Shown here piece by piece: positions 18,433 to 26,448 of a stretch of DNA of 36,589 bases. The number at the start of each line of letters is the position of its first letter. The first letter of the stretch is position 1. The stretch lies in contig JBBIOB010000027.1 in NCBI GenBank assembly GCA_037443565.1, positions 1 through 36,589 on the forward strand, given 5' to 3'. This DNA comes from Fervidifonticultor_A sp037443565 (GTDB taxonomy: Bacteria > Sysuimicrobiota > Sysuimicrobiia > Sysuimicrobiales > Humicultoraceae). The position numbers and the translations under genes are program-made. The notes below the pieces were generated by a model. The model was not told where the DNA came from and ran no database searches. It saw nothing but the letters and a program-made list of their open reading frames with translations.

Positions 18433-20394
18433 TCAGGGCGGCGGGGTCAGCTCCAGACGGGTGGGCTCCGACCGCAGGTCTCCTGGCCCCACGGCGACGG
18501 CGGTGATGACAATCCGGGTCCAGACCTGGGGGACACCTTGGAGGGCGATCCTGGCCGTCCAGCGGCCGCGCGGGTCAACCTCGACCACGACCGGGGGCAG
18601 CCGCAGATCGGCGGTAACACCCGGGGTCTCAACCACGACCACCAGCTCCACCTGCCGGGCCCGGGCTGCGGTCCCCTCGACGACCAGCGGCCAGATGATC
18701 CGATCACCCTGGCGGGGCGCGGTGATCATCGGGGCATCGAGCCGGGCGGTCTGGGTCGGCGTGGGTCTGGGCCCTGGCTCCACGGTGAACGTCCATGCGG
18801 TCGTCGCCTCATTGCCGGCCAGGTCCGCAATGGTCGCCTGCACCCTGATTCGACCCGGTGACAGCGCCGCCCGCGGCACGAAGGTCGCGCGGCGCGGCGA
18901 CACCGCCGTCCGCCGCGCCGACGCTCCCTCGATCCACACGCGGAGGCTGTCTAGGTCCATCCCGGCCGGGCCCCGGTCGGCGAACTCGATGGCGATCTCC
19001 GGCCCGGTGTCGGTGGTCCTCGAGTTGGGCTCGGGCGTCCGCCGCGTGAACTCCGGGGGCACGCCGTCGATCGTGACCGCCGCCGCGGTGCGCCTGATTT
19101 CCTGGCCGCCGACGCGGAGCCGGAGGAGCAGGTCGGCCTCCCGGGCGGTCTCTCCGGCCCTGATGGTGCGCCGGCCGGTGTAGCGACCCGGTGGGCCCTC
19201 GGTCATCGGGACACCCGAGGCAACGCCTGCAATGTCAAAAGATGCCGCTCCACCCGGCGTGCCGTCCAGCATGACCGTGAGGATCGCGCCTACGCCGAGA
19301 GGGCCCGTGGCATCCATCCAGATGCGGTCGATGCGGGGCGGCACGATGATGACGGGCGGGGGGATTGGTGGGGGGACGGGCCGGGCCACACGACCGCGTG
19401 CACGGACCTCCCAGACCTGGCCGGTGACCGGGTTGACCCGGAGCACCACGTCCATACCCCGCTCCAGCAGGTCCCGGGTCACCTCCTGGTCCTCGATGAG
19501 GAACAGGGGGTCACCGGCCAGGACGAATGTCTGTCCGTCGGCGAGCGCCAGCGTGTGGCCGCTCAGTCGGTCGAGCCGTCCGGCGATCTCACGATACGTG
19601 GCCCGCAGCGTGACCGCCTGTCCGCGTCCGTCCACCTCCACGCTGACCGCGTCGCCGCGTCGGACCTGAGTCAACCCGGCGGCCCCGCCCTGCCCTGTCC
19701 GGGCATCCACCACGAACACTGCAGTGGCGGGCGTGACAATGATGGTGTGAATAGTGGTCGCGCTCCGCACCAGCACGCGCTGCGGTGAGACGAACGCGTC
19801 GACCCTCACCACAGTGCCTTCGATCAGGACAAAGGCCGGCGGCGCAGGCGTGATCGGAGGTGGGACGACGATCACCGGGGGACGCGGGTCGATTACGATC
19901 GGCGGCGGCACGGGGGTGGGTTCGATCGGACGCGGCGTCGGCAACGGCCGGAGAGGTGGCGCGACCGCGGCTGGCGAGCGCACGGAAACGATCCGGCGCG
20001 CAGGATCCCAGTCCACGGCGGCGCCGAGCGCTTCGCCCACGAACCGCAGCGGTACCAGCGTACGGCCTCCGATGATCATGGCCGGGACATCGAGCGCCAC
20101 CACCCGGTCGTCCACCCGGGCAGATGGATTGCCGGGCTGCAGCACCACGGTCGTGGAGCCCCGCCGCGCGACGACCGTGCGGCTCTCCGGCCGCCACTCC
20201 ACGGCCGCTCCCAGTCGCTCGAACACCCCGCGGAGCGGGATCAGCACACGGCCGCCGATGATCTCGGGAGGCTGGTCGAAGCTGACGCCGAGGCCGTCGA
20301 CCACCACGGTGACCGCTTGGGCCGCGGCCGGGCGTGGCACGGCGAGCATCAGGGCGACGACGGTAAGCGCAACGGCACTCTGGCGGGATCGCAC
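18433..20394 (-). CDS. Secreted protein with copper-amine-oxidase-type stalk domain and Ig-like repeats
   Basis: A GTG at 20392-20394 preceded six bases away by GAGGAGG opens 653 codons. The product has a signal peptide (RSRQSAVALTVVALMLAV, cleavage after AAAQA). Two stalk-type repeats follow (about 28-145, VLIPLRGVFERLGAAVEW and TLVPLRFVGEALGAAVDWD), as in Cu_amine_oxidN1 domains. Next come a Pro-rich linker (about 150-200), a domain of short beta strands (about 200-350), a second Pro-rich patch, and Ig-like repeats to the end. Stalk domains occur in cell-surface proteins of Firmicutes and related groups and carry no copper site themselves. It lies just after coaE. The function is unknown; surface anchoring or envelope structure is the likeliest role. 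Confidence 0.85.
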   Translation of the reverse strand: MRSRQSAVALTVVALMLAVPRPAAAQAVTVVVDGLGVSFDQPPEIIGGRVLIPLRGVFERLGAAVEWRPESRTVVARRGSTTVVLQPGNPSARVDDRVVALDVPAMIIGGRTLVPLRFVGEALGAAVDWDPARRIVSVRSPAAVAPPLRPLPTPRPIEPTPVPPPIVIDPRPPVIVVPPPITPAPPAFVLIEGTVVRVDAFVSPQRVLVRSATTIHTIIVTPATAVFVVDARTGQGGAAGLTQVRRGDAVSVEVDGRGQAVTLRATYREIAGRLDRLSGHTLALADGQTFVLAGDPLFLIEDQEVTRDLLERGMDVVLRVNPVTGQVWEVRARGRVARPVPPPIPPPVIIVPPRIDRIWMDATGPLGVGAILTVMLDGTPGGAASFDIAGVASGVPMTEGPPGRYTGRRTIRAGETAREADLLLRLRVGGQEIRRTAAAVTIDGVPPEFTRRTPEPNSRTTDTGPEIAIEFADRGPAGMDLDSLRVWIEGASARRTAVSPRRATFVPRAALSPGRIRVQATIADLAGNEATTAWTFTVEPGPRPTPTQTARLDAPMITAPRQGDRIIWPLVVEGTAARARQVELVVVVETPGVTADLRLPPVVVEVDPRGRWTARIALQGVPQVWTRIVITAVAVGPGDLRSEPTRLELTPPP

Positions 20395-20416
20395 GGCAGG
20401 CCTCCTCAGGGGCGCG

Positions 20417-21103
20417 CTATTCCTGATACGTGTCCGGGACGCGCCCTGTTCGCGCCGATGCCTGCCAGGCCTGCCACAGGGCCTCAACATGGCGGCGCGT
20501 CTCCTCGGGCGTCCCGGAGTTGTCGATCACCCAGGTCGCCTCGGGCAGCTTCTCGCGCAAGGGTCGCTGCGCGGCGAGGCGCCGGCGCGCGTCGTCCTCG
20601 GTCAGCCCGTCGCGGGCGGCCAGCCTGGACACCTGCGCGGCCTCATTGGCATACACCACGACGATCCCATCCAGGGGATAGGCGCCGGGCGGCGTGACGT
20701 CGAGCAGGAGCGGGATGTCGATGACGACGATCGCGTCGGGCCGCCGGACCCGGATCGCCGCGAGGAGCTCGGCAATCCTCCGACGGATGGGCGGGTGGGT
20801 GATCGCGTTCAGCCGCCGGCGGGCCTCGGGATCCTCGAAGATGCGCGCGGCGAGCGCCGCGCGGTTGAGGCTTCCATCGGGGCGGAGCGCCGATGGCCCG
20901 AAGGCCGCGGCGATTTCGCGCAGCGCGGGACTCCCGAGCGAAACGACCTCGCGCGCAATCGCGTCGGCGTCGATCACCTCGGCACCCAACTCCCGCAGCG
21001 TGGCGGCCACCAGGCTCTTGCCGCTGGCCATCCCGCCGGTCAGTCCGATCACCCTCAGGCGAGAGGGACGGCGCTCGCCGTCCGCGACCGCCTCGCCCTT
21101 CAC
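20417..21103 (-). CDS. coaE: Dephospho-CoA kinase
   Basis: CoaE phosphorylates dephospho-CoA in the last step of coenzyme A synthesis. The 228-residue protein has a P-loop GLTGGMASGKSLVA near residue 20, the Asp of DADAIAREVV, the ITHPPIRRR motif, VVIDIPLLLD and a VVVYANEAAQVSRL segment, all typical. About 15 extra residues precede the P-loop strand. The GTG start overlaps the polA stop as GTGA, so translation is coupled; polA-coaE adjacency is common in Gram-positive-type genomes. The stalk-domain gene follows 22 bases downstream. Confidence 0.96.
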   Translation of the reverse strand: MKGEAVADGERRPSRLRVIGLTGGMASGKSLVAATLRELGAEVIDADAIAREVVSLGSPALREIAAAFGPSALRPDGSLNRAALAARIFEDPEARRRLNAITHPPIRRRIAELLAAIRVRRPDAIVVIDIPLLLDVTPPGAYPLDGIVVVYANEAAQVSRLAARDGLTEDDARRRLAAQRPLREKLPEATWVIDNSGTPEETRRHVEALWQAWQASARTGRVPDTYQE

Positions 21104-23739
21104 GTGCCCACCAAGCGCATCTCGACCCAGTTGGGTCCGGCCTTGGCTTCGGCGACGAGCGGGACCGAGAGCGGGAACGCGCGCGCCATCAACTCCCGGA
21201 CACGCGCGGCGACCTCGTCCACCCTCTCTTCCCGAACTTCGAACAGCAACTCGTCGTGGATCTGCAGCGTCATCCGCACGCCGGATGACGCGGCGAATTC
21301 GCGCGCGACCGCCAGCATGGCGAGCTTGATGATGTCGGCGCTCGAGCCCTGGATCGGCGTGTTGATGGCGGTCCGCTCCGCTGCCTCGCGCACCTGGCGG
21401 TTGCGGCTCAGCAGGTCGGGCAGGTACCGGCGCCGGTTTAGGACCGTGGTCACGTAGCCGTCGCGCCGTGCCTGTTCGACGACGTTCAGCATGTACTCGC
21501 GCACCTTCGGGAATCGCAGGTAGTACTGCTCGATGACCCCGCGTGCCTCCTCACGGCCGATGCCGAGCTGCGCGGCCAGCCCGTGTTCGCTCATCCCGTA
21601 GGCGACACCGAAGACGATCGCCTTGGCCCTCCGGCGCAGCTCGGGAGTCACCGCATCCTGCGGCAGACCGAAGACCTGTGCCGCGGTCACGGTGTGGATG
21701 TCTTCCCCGCGCTCGAAGGCGGCCACCAGCCCTGGGTCGCGCGTGATGTGGGCCAGCACCCGCAGGTCGATCTGCGAGTAGTCGGCGCTGAGCAGCGACG
21801 AGCCGGGCGGCGCCACGATGCCGCGGCGGATCTTGCGGCCTTCCTCGGACCGGATGGGCAGGTTCTGGAGATTCGGCTGCTCGGTGATGACGCGGCCGGT
21901 CGCGGCCAGGGTCTGGTTGAAGGTGGTGTGGACCCGTCCCGTACGGGGGTCGGCCAGCCGGGGCAGCACGTCAATGTACGTGGACTTCAGCTTGCTGAGC
22001 TCGCGGTGCTCCACGATCTTTGCCACGACCTCGTGCCGGGGCGCCAGGGTCTCGAGCACCTCGGCATCGGTGGAGTACCCGGTCTTCGTGCGCTTGAGCG
22101 GAGGGAGCTGGAGCTTCTCGAACAGGATGAACGCGAGCTGCTTGGGCGAGCCGATGTTGAACTCGCTGCCCGCGAGCCGGTAGATCTCGGCTTCCAGCGC
22201 ACGCAGGCGCGCGGCCAGCTCGTCGCCGAGCGCGGCGAGATACGGCACGTCCACGGCCACGCCGGTTTCTTCCATCGCGGCCAGGACTCCGGCCAGCGGG
22301 ATCTCGACGTTCCGGAACAGACCGTCCACCTCGCGCTGCCGCATGCGTTCGTCAAGGATCGCCCGCAGGCGGCACAACGCGTGAGCCTGCCGGGCCACCA
22401 CGTCCGGGACCAGCGCATCGCCGGCCCCCTCGGCCAGGTCCTCCTCCAGAAATTCGCGCGCCGCGGTCTCCAGCGAGTGGGTACGCTTCCCGGGGTTCAG
22501 CAGATACGACGCGATCCCCACGTCGAAGTCGAAGCCGCCGGCCGCGATGCCGCTGCGGCGCAGGGTGAGCAGGTCGGCCTTCAGGTCGGCGCTCGCCTTG
22601 CGGACCGATGCGTCTTCCAGCACCGACCTGAGCGCGGAGGGCACCGTTCCCGAGAGCGGCGACCATGCGGCGCGACCGCCAGCGGCGATGCCGGCCGCGA
22701 TCACGGGCGCGACGAGCGGGTGCCCCTCACCCCGCAGGAACGCCACGCCGATCTCGTGCGCACCCTGAACACAGCTCAGGATCGCATCGAGCCCCTCGGC
22801 GTACTCGCAGACCGCGCCCGGGCTGCCGGCCGTGCCGGATGGGACCGGACCGCCCGACCGCACGGGCGCGGCCGTCATGGCATGGCGGAGCCGTTCGAGC
22901 AACCCCCGGAACTCCAGGTCGCGAAAGAGCGACTCGATCTCCCCCTGATCGGGCTCCTGCCGACGCAGGGCATCCCAGTTGACGGGAATCGGCACGTCGG
23001 CCACGAGGGTGGCCAGTCGCTTGCCCTGGAGGACCTGCTCGCGCCGCTCGGCCAGGGCCGTGCGGTGGCGGAGCGCCACCTCGTCCAGGCGCTCGAGCAG
23101 AGCCTCCACGGTGCCAAACTGGTGTACCAGCGCGCTCGCGGTCTTCTCCCCGATGCCGGGGACCCCGGGGATGTTGTCGCTCGGATCGCCGCGCAGGCTC
23201 TTGTAGTCGGGCAGGCGCTGTGGCTCAAACCCGAACCGCTCGCGGACCTTCACCTCATCGTACACGACGGTGTCTGTGATCCCCCGGCTTGTCATCATCA
23301 CGCGAACGCGACCATCAACAAGCTGCAACGTGTCGAGGTCGCCGCTCACAATCACCACATCGAGACCCTGTGAAGCGGCCTGGCGGGCCATCGTCGCGAT
23401 CACATCGTCGGCTTCGTAGCCCACCGCCTCCACCGTGGGGATCCGCAGGGCCTCGAGCACCTTTCGGCTCAGGCCGATCTGCGGTCGCAGGTCGTCGGGC
23501 ATCGCCTCGCGGTGGGCTTTGTACTCCGCGTACTCCTGATGCCGGAAGGTGGGCTCGGGCCGGTCGAGGGCCGCGGCGATGTAGTCGGGTCGCTCTTCGT
23601 CGAGCACCTTGAGGAGCATCGAGGTGAAACCGTAGACGGCGTTCGTCGGACGACCCGACGACGTCGTCAGGTAGGGCAGCGCGAAGAAGGCGCGGTAGAT
23701 GAGGCCGTTGGTGTCGAGGAGGACGAGCTTGCCTGGCAT
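21100..23739 (-). CDS. polA: DNA polymerase I
   Basis: PolA fills gaps and removes RNA primers. The 879-residue protein has an N-terminal 5'-3' nuclease (about 1-270; LVLLDTNGLIYRAFF, YEADDVIAT, GDPSDNIPGVPGIGEKTA) and a C-terminal polymerase (about 480-879). Motif A is SADYSQIDLRVLAHI, the O-helix RAKAIVFGVAYGMS keeps the Phe that disfavours dideoxynucleotides, and motif C is IHDELLFEV. The central 3'-5' exonuclease-like part (about 300-470) lacks the DxE metal motif and is probably inactive, as in many Gram-positive and thermophilic enzymes. I chose the ATG at 23739, with GGTGA five bases before it; a GTG at 23748 is possible. Confidence 0.97.
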   Translation of the reverse strand: MPGKLVLLDTNGLIYRAFFALPYLTTSSGRPTNAVYGFTSMLLKVLDEERPDYIAAALDRPEPTFRHQEYAEYKAHREAMPDDLRPQIGLSRKVLEALRIPTVEAVGYEADDVIATMARQAASQGLDVVIVSGDLDTLQLVDGRVRVMMTSRGITDTVVYDEVKVRERFGFEPQRLPDYKSLRGDPSDNIPGVPGIGEKTASALVHQFGTVEALLERLDEVALRHRTALAERREQVLQGKRLATLVADVPIPVNWDALRRQEPDQGEIESLFRDLEFRGLLERLRHAMTAAPVRSGGPVPSGTAGSPGAVCEYAEGLDAILSCVQGAHEIGVAFLRGEGHPLVAPVIAAGIAAGGRAAWSPLSGTVPSALRSVLEDASVRKASADLKADLLTLRRSGIAAGGFDFDVGIASYLLNPGKRTHSLETAAREFLEEDLAEGAGDALVPDVVARQAHALCRLRAILDERMRQREVDGLFRNVEIPLAGVLAAMEETGVAVDVPYLAALGDELAARLRALEAEIYRLAGSEFNIGSPKQLAFILFEKLQLPPLKRTKTGYSTDAEVLETLAPRHEVVAKIVEHRELSKLKSTYIDVLPRLADPRTGRVHTTFNQTLAATGRVITEQPNLQNLPIRSEEGRKIRRGIVAPPGSSLLSADYSQIDLRVLAHITRDPGLVAAFERGEDIHTVTAAQVFGLPQDAVTPELRRRAKAIVFGVAYGMSEHGLAAQLGIGREEARGVIEQYYLRFPKVREYMLNVVEQARRDGYVTTVLNRRRYLPDLLSRNRQVREAAERTAINTPIQGSSADIIKLAMLAVAREFAASSGVRMTLQIHDELLFEVREERVDEVAARVRELMARAFPLSVPLVAEAKAGPNWVEMRLVGT

Positions 23740-23763
23740 GCGGGTCACCGCTCGCCAATGTCG

Positions 23764-24213
23764 CTATGAGTTCTGCTGTCCACGCGCCCAGTACAGGTGG
23801 CGGATTGCTTCCGAGAGCTTCCGGGCCGCCGCCGCGGTCTCGGCGGCCTGGTAGAATCGTCCCTGCTGGTAGAGCGCCTGAGCGGTGGCATAGTGCCGCT
23901 GGCTCATGACGAGCAGTAGCTGCAGCTGTTCGTCGCGCGCGTCCGACGCGAGGCGGGCGACCCGATCCAGAAGGTCGCCTGCCGCTTTGATCTCTCGATC
24001 TGCGCGCTCTCGTTCGGGCCCTCCACCTGAAGGGAGGCCGCCCGGGCCCGCAGGCTGGTCAGGGATGTTGATGTCGGCGGGCGGTCCGACCCCCACCGGC
24101 GGTGCGGCTCCGCCGCTCGTCCCGGCGAGTGCAACCAGCAACACGAGGCCAAGAGTGGCCGTGCTGACACGCGGCCACGTACGACGATGCGAGGTCAATG
24201 ATCGTTCCGGCAC
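23764..24213 (-). CDS. Small secreted helical protein of unknown function
   Basis: The GTG at 24211-24213 sits behind a strong GGAGGAGGAAG ribosome-binding site and opens 149 codons. A signal peptide (hydrophobic run TATLGLVLLVALAG) is followed by a Pro/Gly-rich stretch (about 38-65). The rest is a helical domain (about 70-145) of TPR-like helices, e.g. SQRHYATAQALYQQGRFYQAAETAAAARKL. I do not recognise the family. Its start lies inside the 3' end of the response regulator gene in another frame, and polA follows 24 bases after its stop. The tight link to the regulator suggests co-transcription. Confidence 0.75.
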   Translation of the reverse strand: MPERSLTSHRRTWPRVSTATLGLVLLVALAGTSGGAAPPVGVGPPADINIPDQPAGPGGLPSGGGPERERADREIKAAGDLLDRVARLASDARDEQLQLLLVMSQRHYATAQALYQQGRFYQAAETAAAARKLSEAIRHLYWARGQQNS

Positions 24214-24764
24214 GATCTTCCTCCTCCAGACATCGAATGCGCTGCGACCCACCCACGCCCAAGTCGGGTGTACACGCGGCCAGGCCGGCGCGTGAGGGCC
24301 GCGAGGAGATCGAACTCTCGCGACGTCAAGTCGAGAGACCGCCCGTGCCACCAAGCTGCGCGCCGTTCGAGGTCAACCGCGAGGGGGCCCACCTCGCTTC
24401 TCGCCCCCCCGCGGCTCGTGCGCCTCAGGACGGCACGGATGCGAACGGAGAGCTCCTCGAAGCTGAACGGCTTGGCGACGTAATCGTCGGCGCCGGCTTC
24501 GAAACCTCGGATCTTGTCGTCAACCTCGCCCCGCGCGGTGACCATGATGATCGGGAGATCATACACCGCCCGGATTCGCTTGGCCAGGTCCAGGCCGTCG
24601 GCCGCCGGAAGAGCCAGGTCCAGCAGGACAAGGTCGTACCGGTCGTCGAGTTGGGCCAGGGTCCCCTGCAGATCGACATCGACCAGGTGGCCCTCGTGCC
24701 CGAGGGCGACCTGGAGCAGGCCTGCAATGGTCTTGTCGTCCTCCACGACGAAGATCTTGGCCAC
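24195..24764 (-). CDS. OmpR-type response regulator with truncated DNA-binding domain
   Basis: The receiver domain (1-120) is complete: acidic EDD near the start, phospho-acceptor Asp in LVLLDLALP, Thr in VTARG and Lys in VAKPF. The winged-helix domain begins normally (VDLERRAAWWHGRSLDLTSREFDLLAALTRRPGRVYTR). It then breaks off after TR: the last 20 or so residues (LGRGWVAAHSM...) show no similarity to the expected recognition helix and wing, and the frame ends at 24195. DNA binding is therefore doubtful and the gene may be decaying. GTG at 24764 has GGGGA upstream. No histidine kinase is adjacent. A TAGAAT box at 24794-24799 could serve as a -10. Confidence 0.7.
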   Translation of the reverse strand: MAKIFVVEDDKTIAGLLQVALGHEGHLVDVDLQGTLAQLDDRYDLVLLDLALPAADGLDLAKRIRAVYDLPIIMVTARGEVDDKIRGFEAGADDYVAKPFSFEELSVRIRAVLRRTSRGGARSEVGPLAVDLERRAAWWHGRSLDLTSREFDLLAALTRRPGRVYTRLGRGWVAAHSMSGGGRSCRNDH

Positions 24765-24846
24765 GCCCAATCCCCGCCGGCCAACTTCCTTCCATTCTAC
24801 TCTACCCCAGCGCCCTACCGCCAAGATGACGGCAGATGACGGCGGA

Positions 24847-25878
24847 TCAGCGGCGCGGGCACCCGCCGTCTTGAGGCAGGTCGAGGCGGAAGACCGGTCC
24901 GTTGTACCCGTTGATGCACGAAGGCAATTCGCTCATCTCGATGCGCGCCTCGGTCGCCACGTCGTACGTCTCCAGGACGATCCCGCGTGTGCCGAGGTTG
25001 AGGTGCATCAGCGTCACCGTCGAGCGCGCCGGAACCTGGGGATGGCCCACGTACGGCCTGGCACCGACGCCCCCGCCGGCGTGCAGGAGACGGAGGCGGC
25101 CGCGATGCGCTGGATAGTACGCCGCGTGGTGGCCGCTCACGTAGAGATCGACGCCCGCCGCCTCGAAGCGTCGGCGCCACGCCTCGCCCTGCTCGATCGT
25201 CTCCCCCGCCCTGCTGCGTTCCTCGGAGATGCCGTAGAGCGGGAGATGCCCGACGACGATCCGCATCGGTGCCGCGGCCGCAGCCTCACTCCACAGGGCC
25301 GCCAGCACCCACGGGGCGTCCTGGATCACGTGTGTGGAGGCGTCAACGGCAACGAAGAAGACTCCTCCAAGCACGAAGCTGTACAAGAATGGGAAGTTTC
25401 GGGCATCCACGTACTGGAGCAGCGGCCGGTGCGCGGGGTCTCGCCAGTAGGCCGCGGCAACGTCGCGCTCACGGGCAAAGAGGTAGCCGCCGCCAGCGGC
25501 CCGCGCCGCGGAGGCGTCGTGATTCCCGAGGGCGAAGCCGAAGGGGATGCCGGCCCTTCTCAGAGGGCGCCCCACAGTCGCGTCGAACGCCCGCCACATC
25601 TCGGGGAAGCGGGCCGAGGGGAGGTTAACGCTCTGCCCCGCGATCATGTCGCCCGCCGAGAGGACGAGATCAGGCTTCCAGACCGTCGTGATACGCGTGA
25701 TGACGCGGCCCACGGTGGGGTGGTAGGTCGTCGAACCGTAAGGCCCGTTGAAGTCGCCGAAGACCGCCACGCGGACGACCTCAGCCGCAGGAGTCGCGCC
25801 TCCGCCGGCGCGCGGAGACGCGAGGGCGATGCCGATGGCGATGCCCGCCAGTGCGGCCTGCTGCCAGGATAGAACCAC
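24847..25878 (-). CDS. Secreted metallophosphoesterase with altered last motif
   Basis: A calcineurin-like phosphoesterase of 343 residues that probably acts outside the membrane. An N-terminal hydrophobic signal (LAGIAIGIALASPRAGGG) precedes the catalytic domain. Motifs in order are VFGDFNG (I), SAGDMIAG (II), GNHD (III), VVGHLPLYG (IV) and SGHHAAYY (V). Motif V is normally GHxH; here the second His is Ala, so one metal ligand seems lost. Activity may be reduced, or a neighbouring His may substitute. The layout is close to purple-acid-phosphatase-like secreted enzymes. GTG start at 25878 with a weak ribosome-binding site. The substrate is unknown. Confidence 0.88.
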   Translation of the reverse strand: MVLSWQQAALAGIAIGIALASPRAGGGATPAAEVVRVAVFGDFNGPYGSTTYHPTVGRVITRITTVWKPDLVLSAGDMIAGQSVNLPSARFPEMWRAFDATVGRPLRRAGIPFGFALGNHDASAARAAGGGYLFARERDVAAAYWRDPAHRPLLQYVDARNFPFLYSFVLGGVFFVAVDASTHVIQDAPWVLAALWSEAAAAAPMRIVVGHLPLYGISEERSRAGETIEQGEAWRRRFEAAGVDLYVSGHHAAYYPAHRGRLRLLHAGGGVGARPYVGHPQVPARSTVTLMHLNLGTRGIVLETYDVATEARIEMSELPSCINGYNGPVFRLDLPQDGGCPRR

Positions 25879-25976
25879 GCTGCGTCCAGTTCGTGAGAGC
25901 GTCCGCTACAGCCTCTCGATCGGGCGACTGGCCCTCCGTGCAGCCAGCCCCTCCACATTGCCTGGGGCCATCGCTG

Positions 25977-26006
25977 TTGAGTCACCCGCCGGCGGCATGA
26001 TACGAT
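25977..26006 (+). promoter_or_regulatory. Candidate promoter of tRNA-Leu(CAA)
   Basis: TTGAGT (25977-25982) and TACGAT (26001-26006) are 18 bases apart, with TGA directly before the -10 as an extended -10 element. The -10 box lies 41 bases upstream of the mature tRNA. Confidence 0.4.
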
Positions 26007-26047
26007 TCATGCTGCCTGGAGCGAACTGAAGCATCTCCCGTTGTTGT

Positions 26048-26135
26048 GCCGGGGTGGCGTAACCAGGCAGCCGCGCTTGACTCAAAATCAAGTGGGGGAA
26101 ACCCCGTGCGGGTTCGACTCCCGCCCCCGGCACCA
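26048..26135 (+). tRNA. tRNA-Leu (anticodon CAA)
   Basis: An 88-nt class II tRNA, the only one here on the plus strand. The acceptor is GCCGGGG with CCCCGGC, the anticodon stem CTTGA/TCAAG encloses CTCAAAA (anticodon CAA, reading UUG), a long variable arm TGGGGGAAACCCC is present, and the T-arm has GGTTCGACTCC. ACCA is encoded. It is divergent from the metallophosphoesterase and convergent with the hydrolase remnant. Confidence 0.96.
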
Positions 26136-26207
26136 TCGAATCCGAGACTTGGCCTGAAGAACGCGCCTGGGCAACAGGTTCATTCATTCTGGGCATCACA
26201 CCGGCCC

Positions 26208-26447
26208 TCACGGAGAGATCGCCACATCCAGCTTCACCAGGAAGTCCCAGATGGCGCGGATGTACTTCTCGTAGTCGGGCTCCCAGAGCCGGTGCCCGGC
26301 GGTGTCGAGCACGACGACCTGGGCCGAGGGCAGGTACTGTCGGTACTTCGCGGTGTCCTCTTCCCCGAGCAGGGAGTCCGGGCGTCCACCGCGGAGGATG
26401 AGCGTCGAACAGGTGATACGCGACAGCGATCCCCACAGGAGGAACAT
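26208..26447 (-). pseudogene. C-terminal remnant of an alpha/beta hydrolase
   Basis: The 79-codon frame matches only the last third of an alpha/beta hydrolase. ITCSTLILRGGRPDSLL is the strand with the acid (Asp) loop, and VVVLDTAGHRLWEPD is the catalytic His loop with the last helix. The nucleophile elbow (GxSxG) and the core are absent; full-length proteins have about 250-300 residues. The ATG at 26445-26447 follows the reductase stop by one base and has GGAGGG nine bases upstream, so the fragment could still be translated. The tRNA-Leu gene ends 72 bases beyond its stop. The remnant probably reflects a deletion. Confidence 0.65.
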
Positions 26448-26448
26448 C

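Noticed and set aside
24213..24354. Longer start for the small secreted protein, and a remnant of the missing winged helix in its frame (FDVWRRKI)
   Set aside because: The upstream residues have no signal peptide logic, GTG at 24213 has the strong ribosome-binding site, and the resemblance to a winged-helix end is only a few residues.
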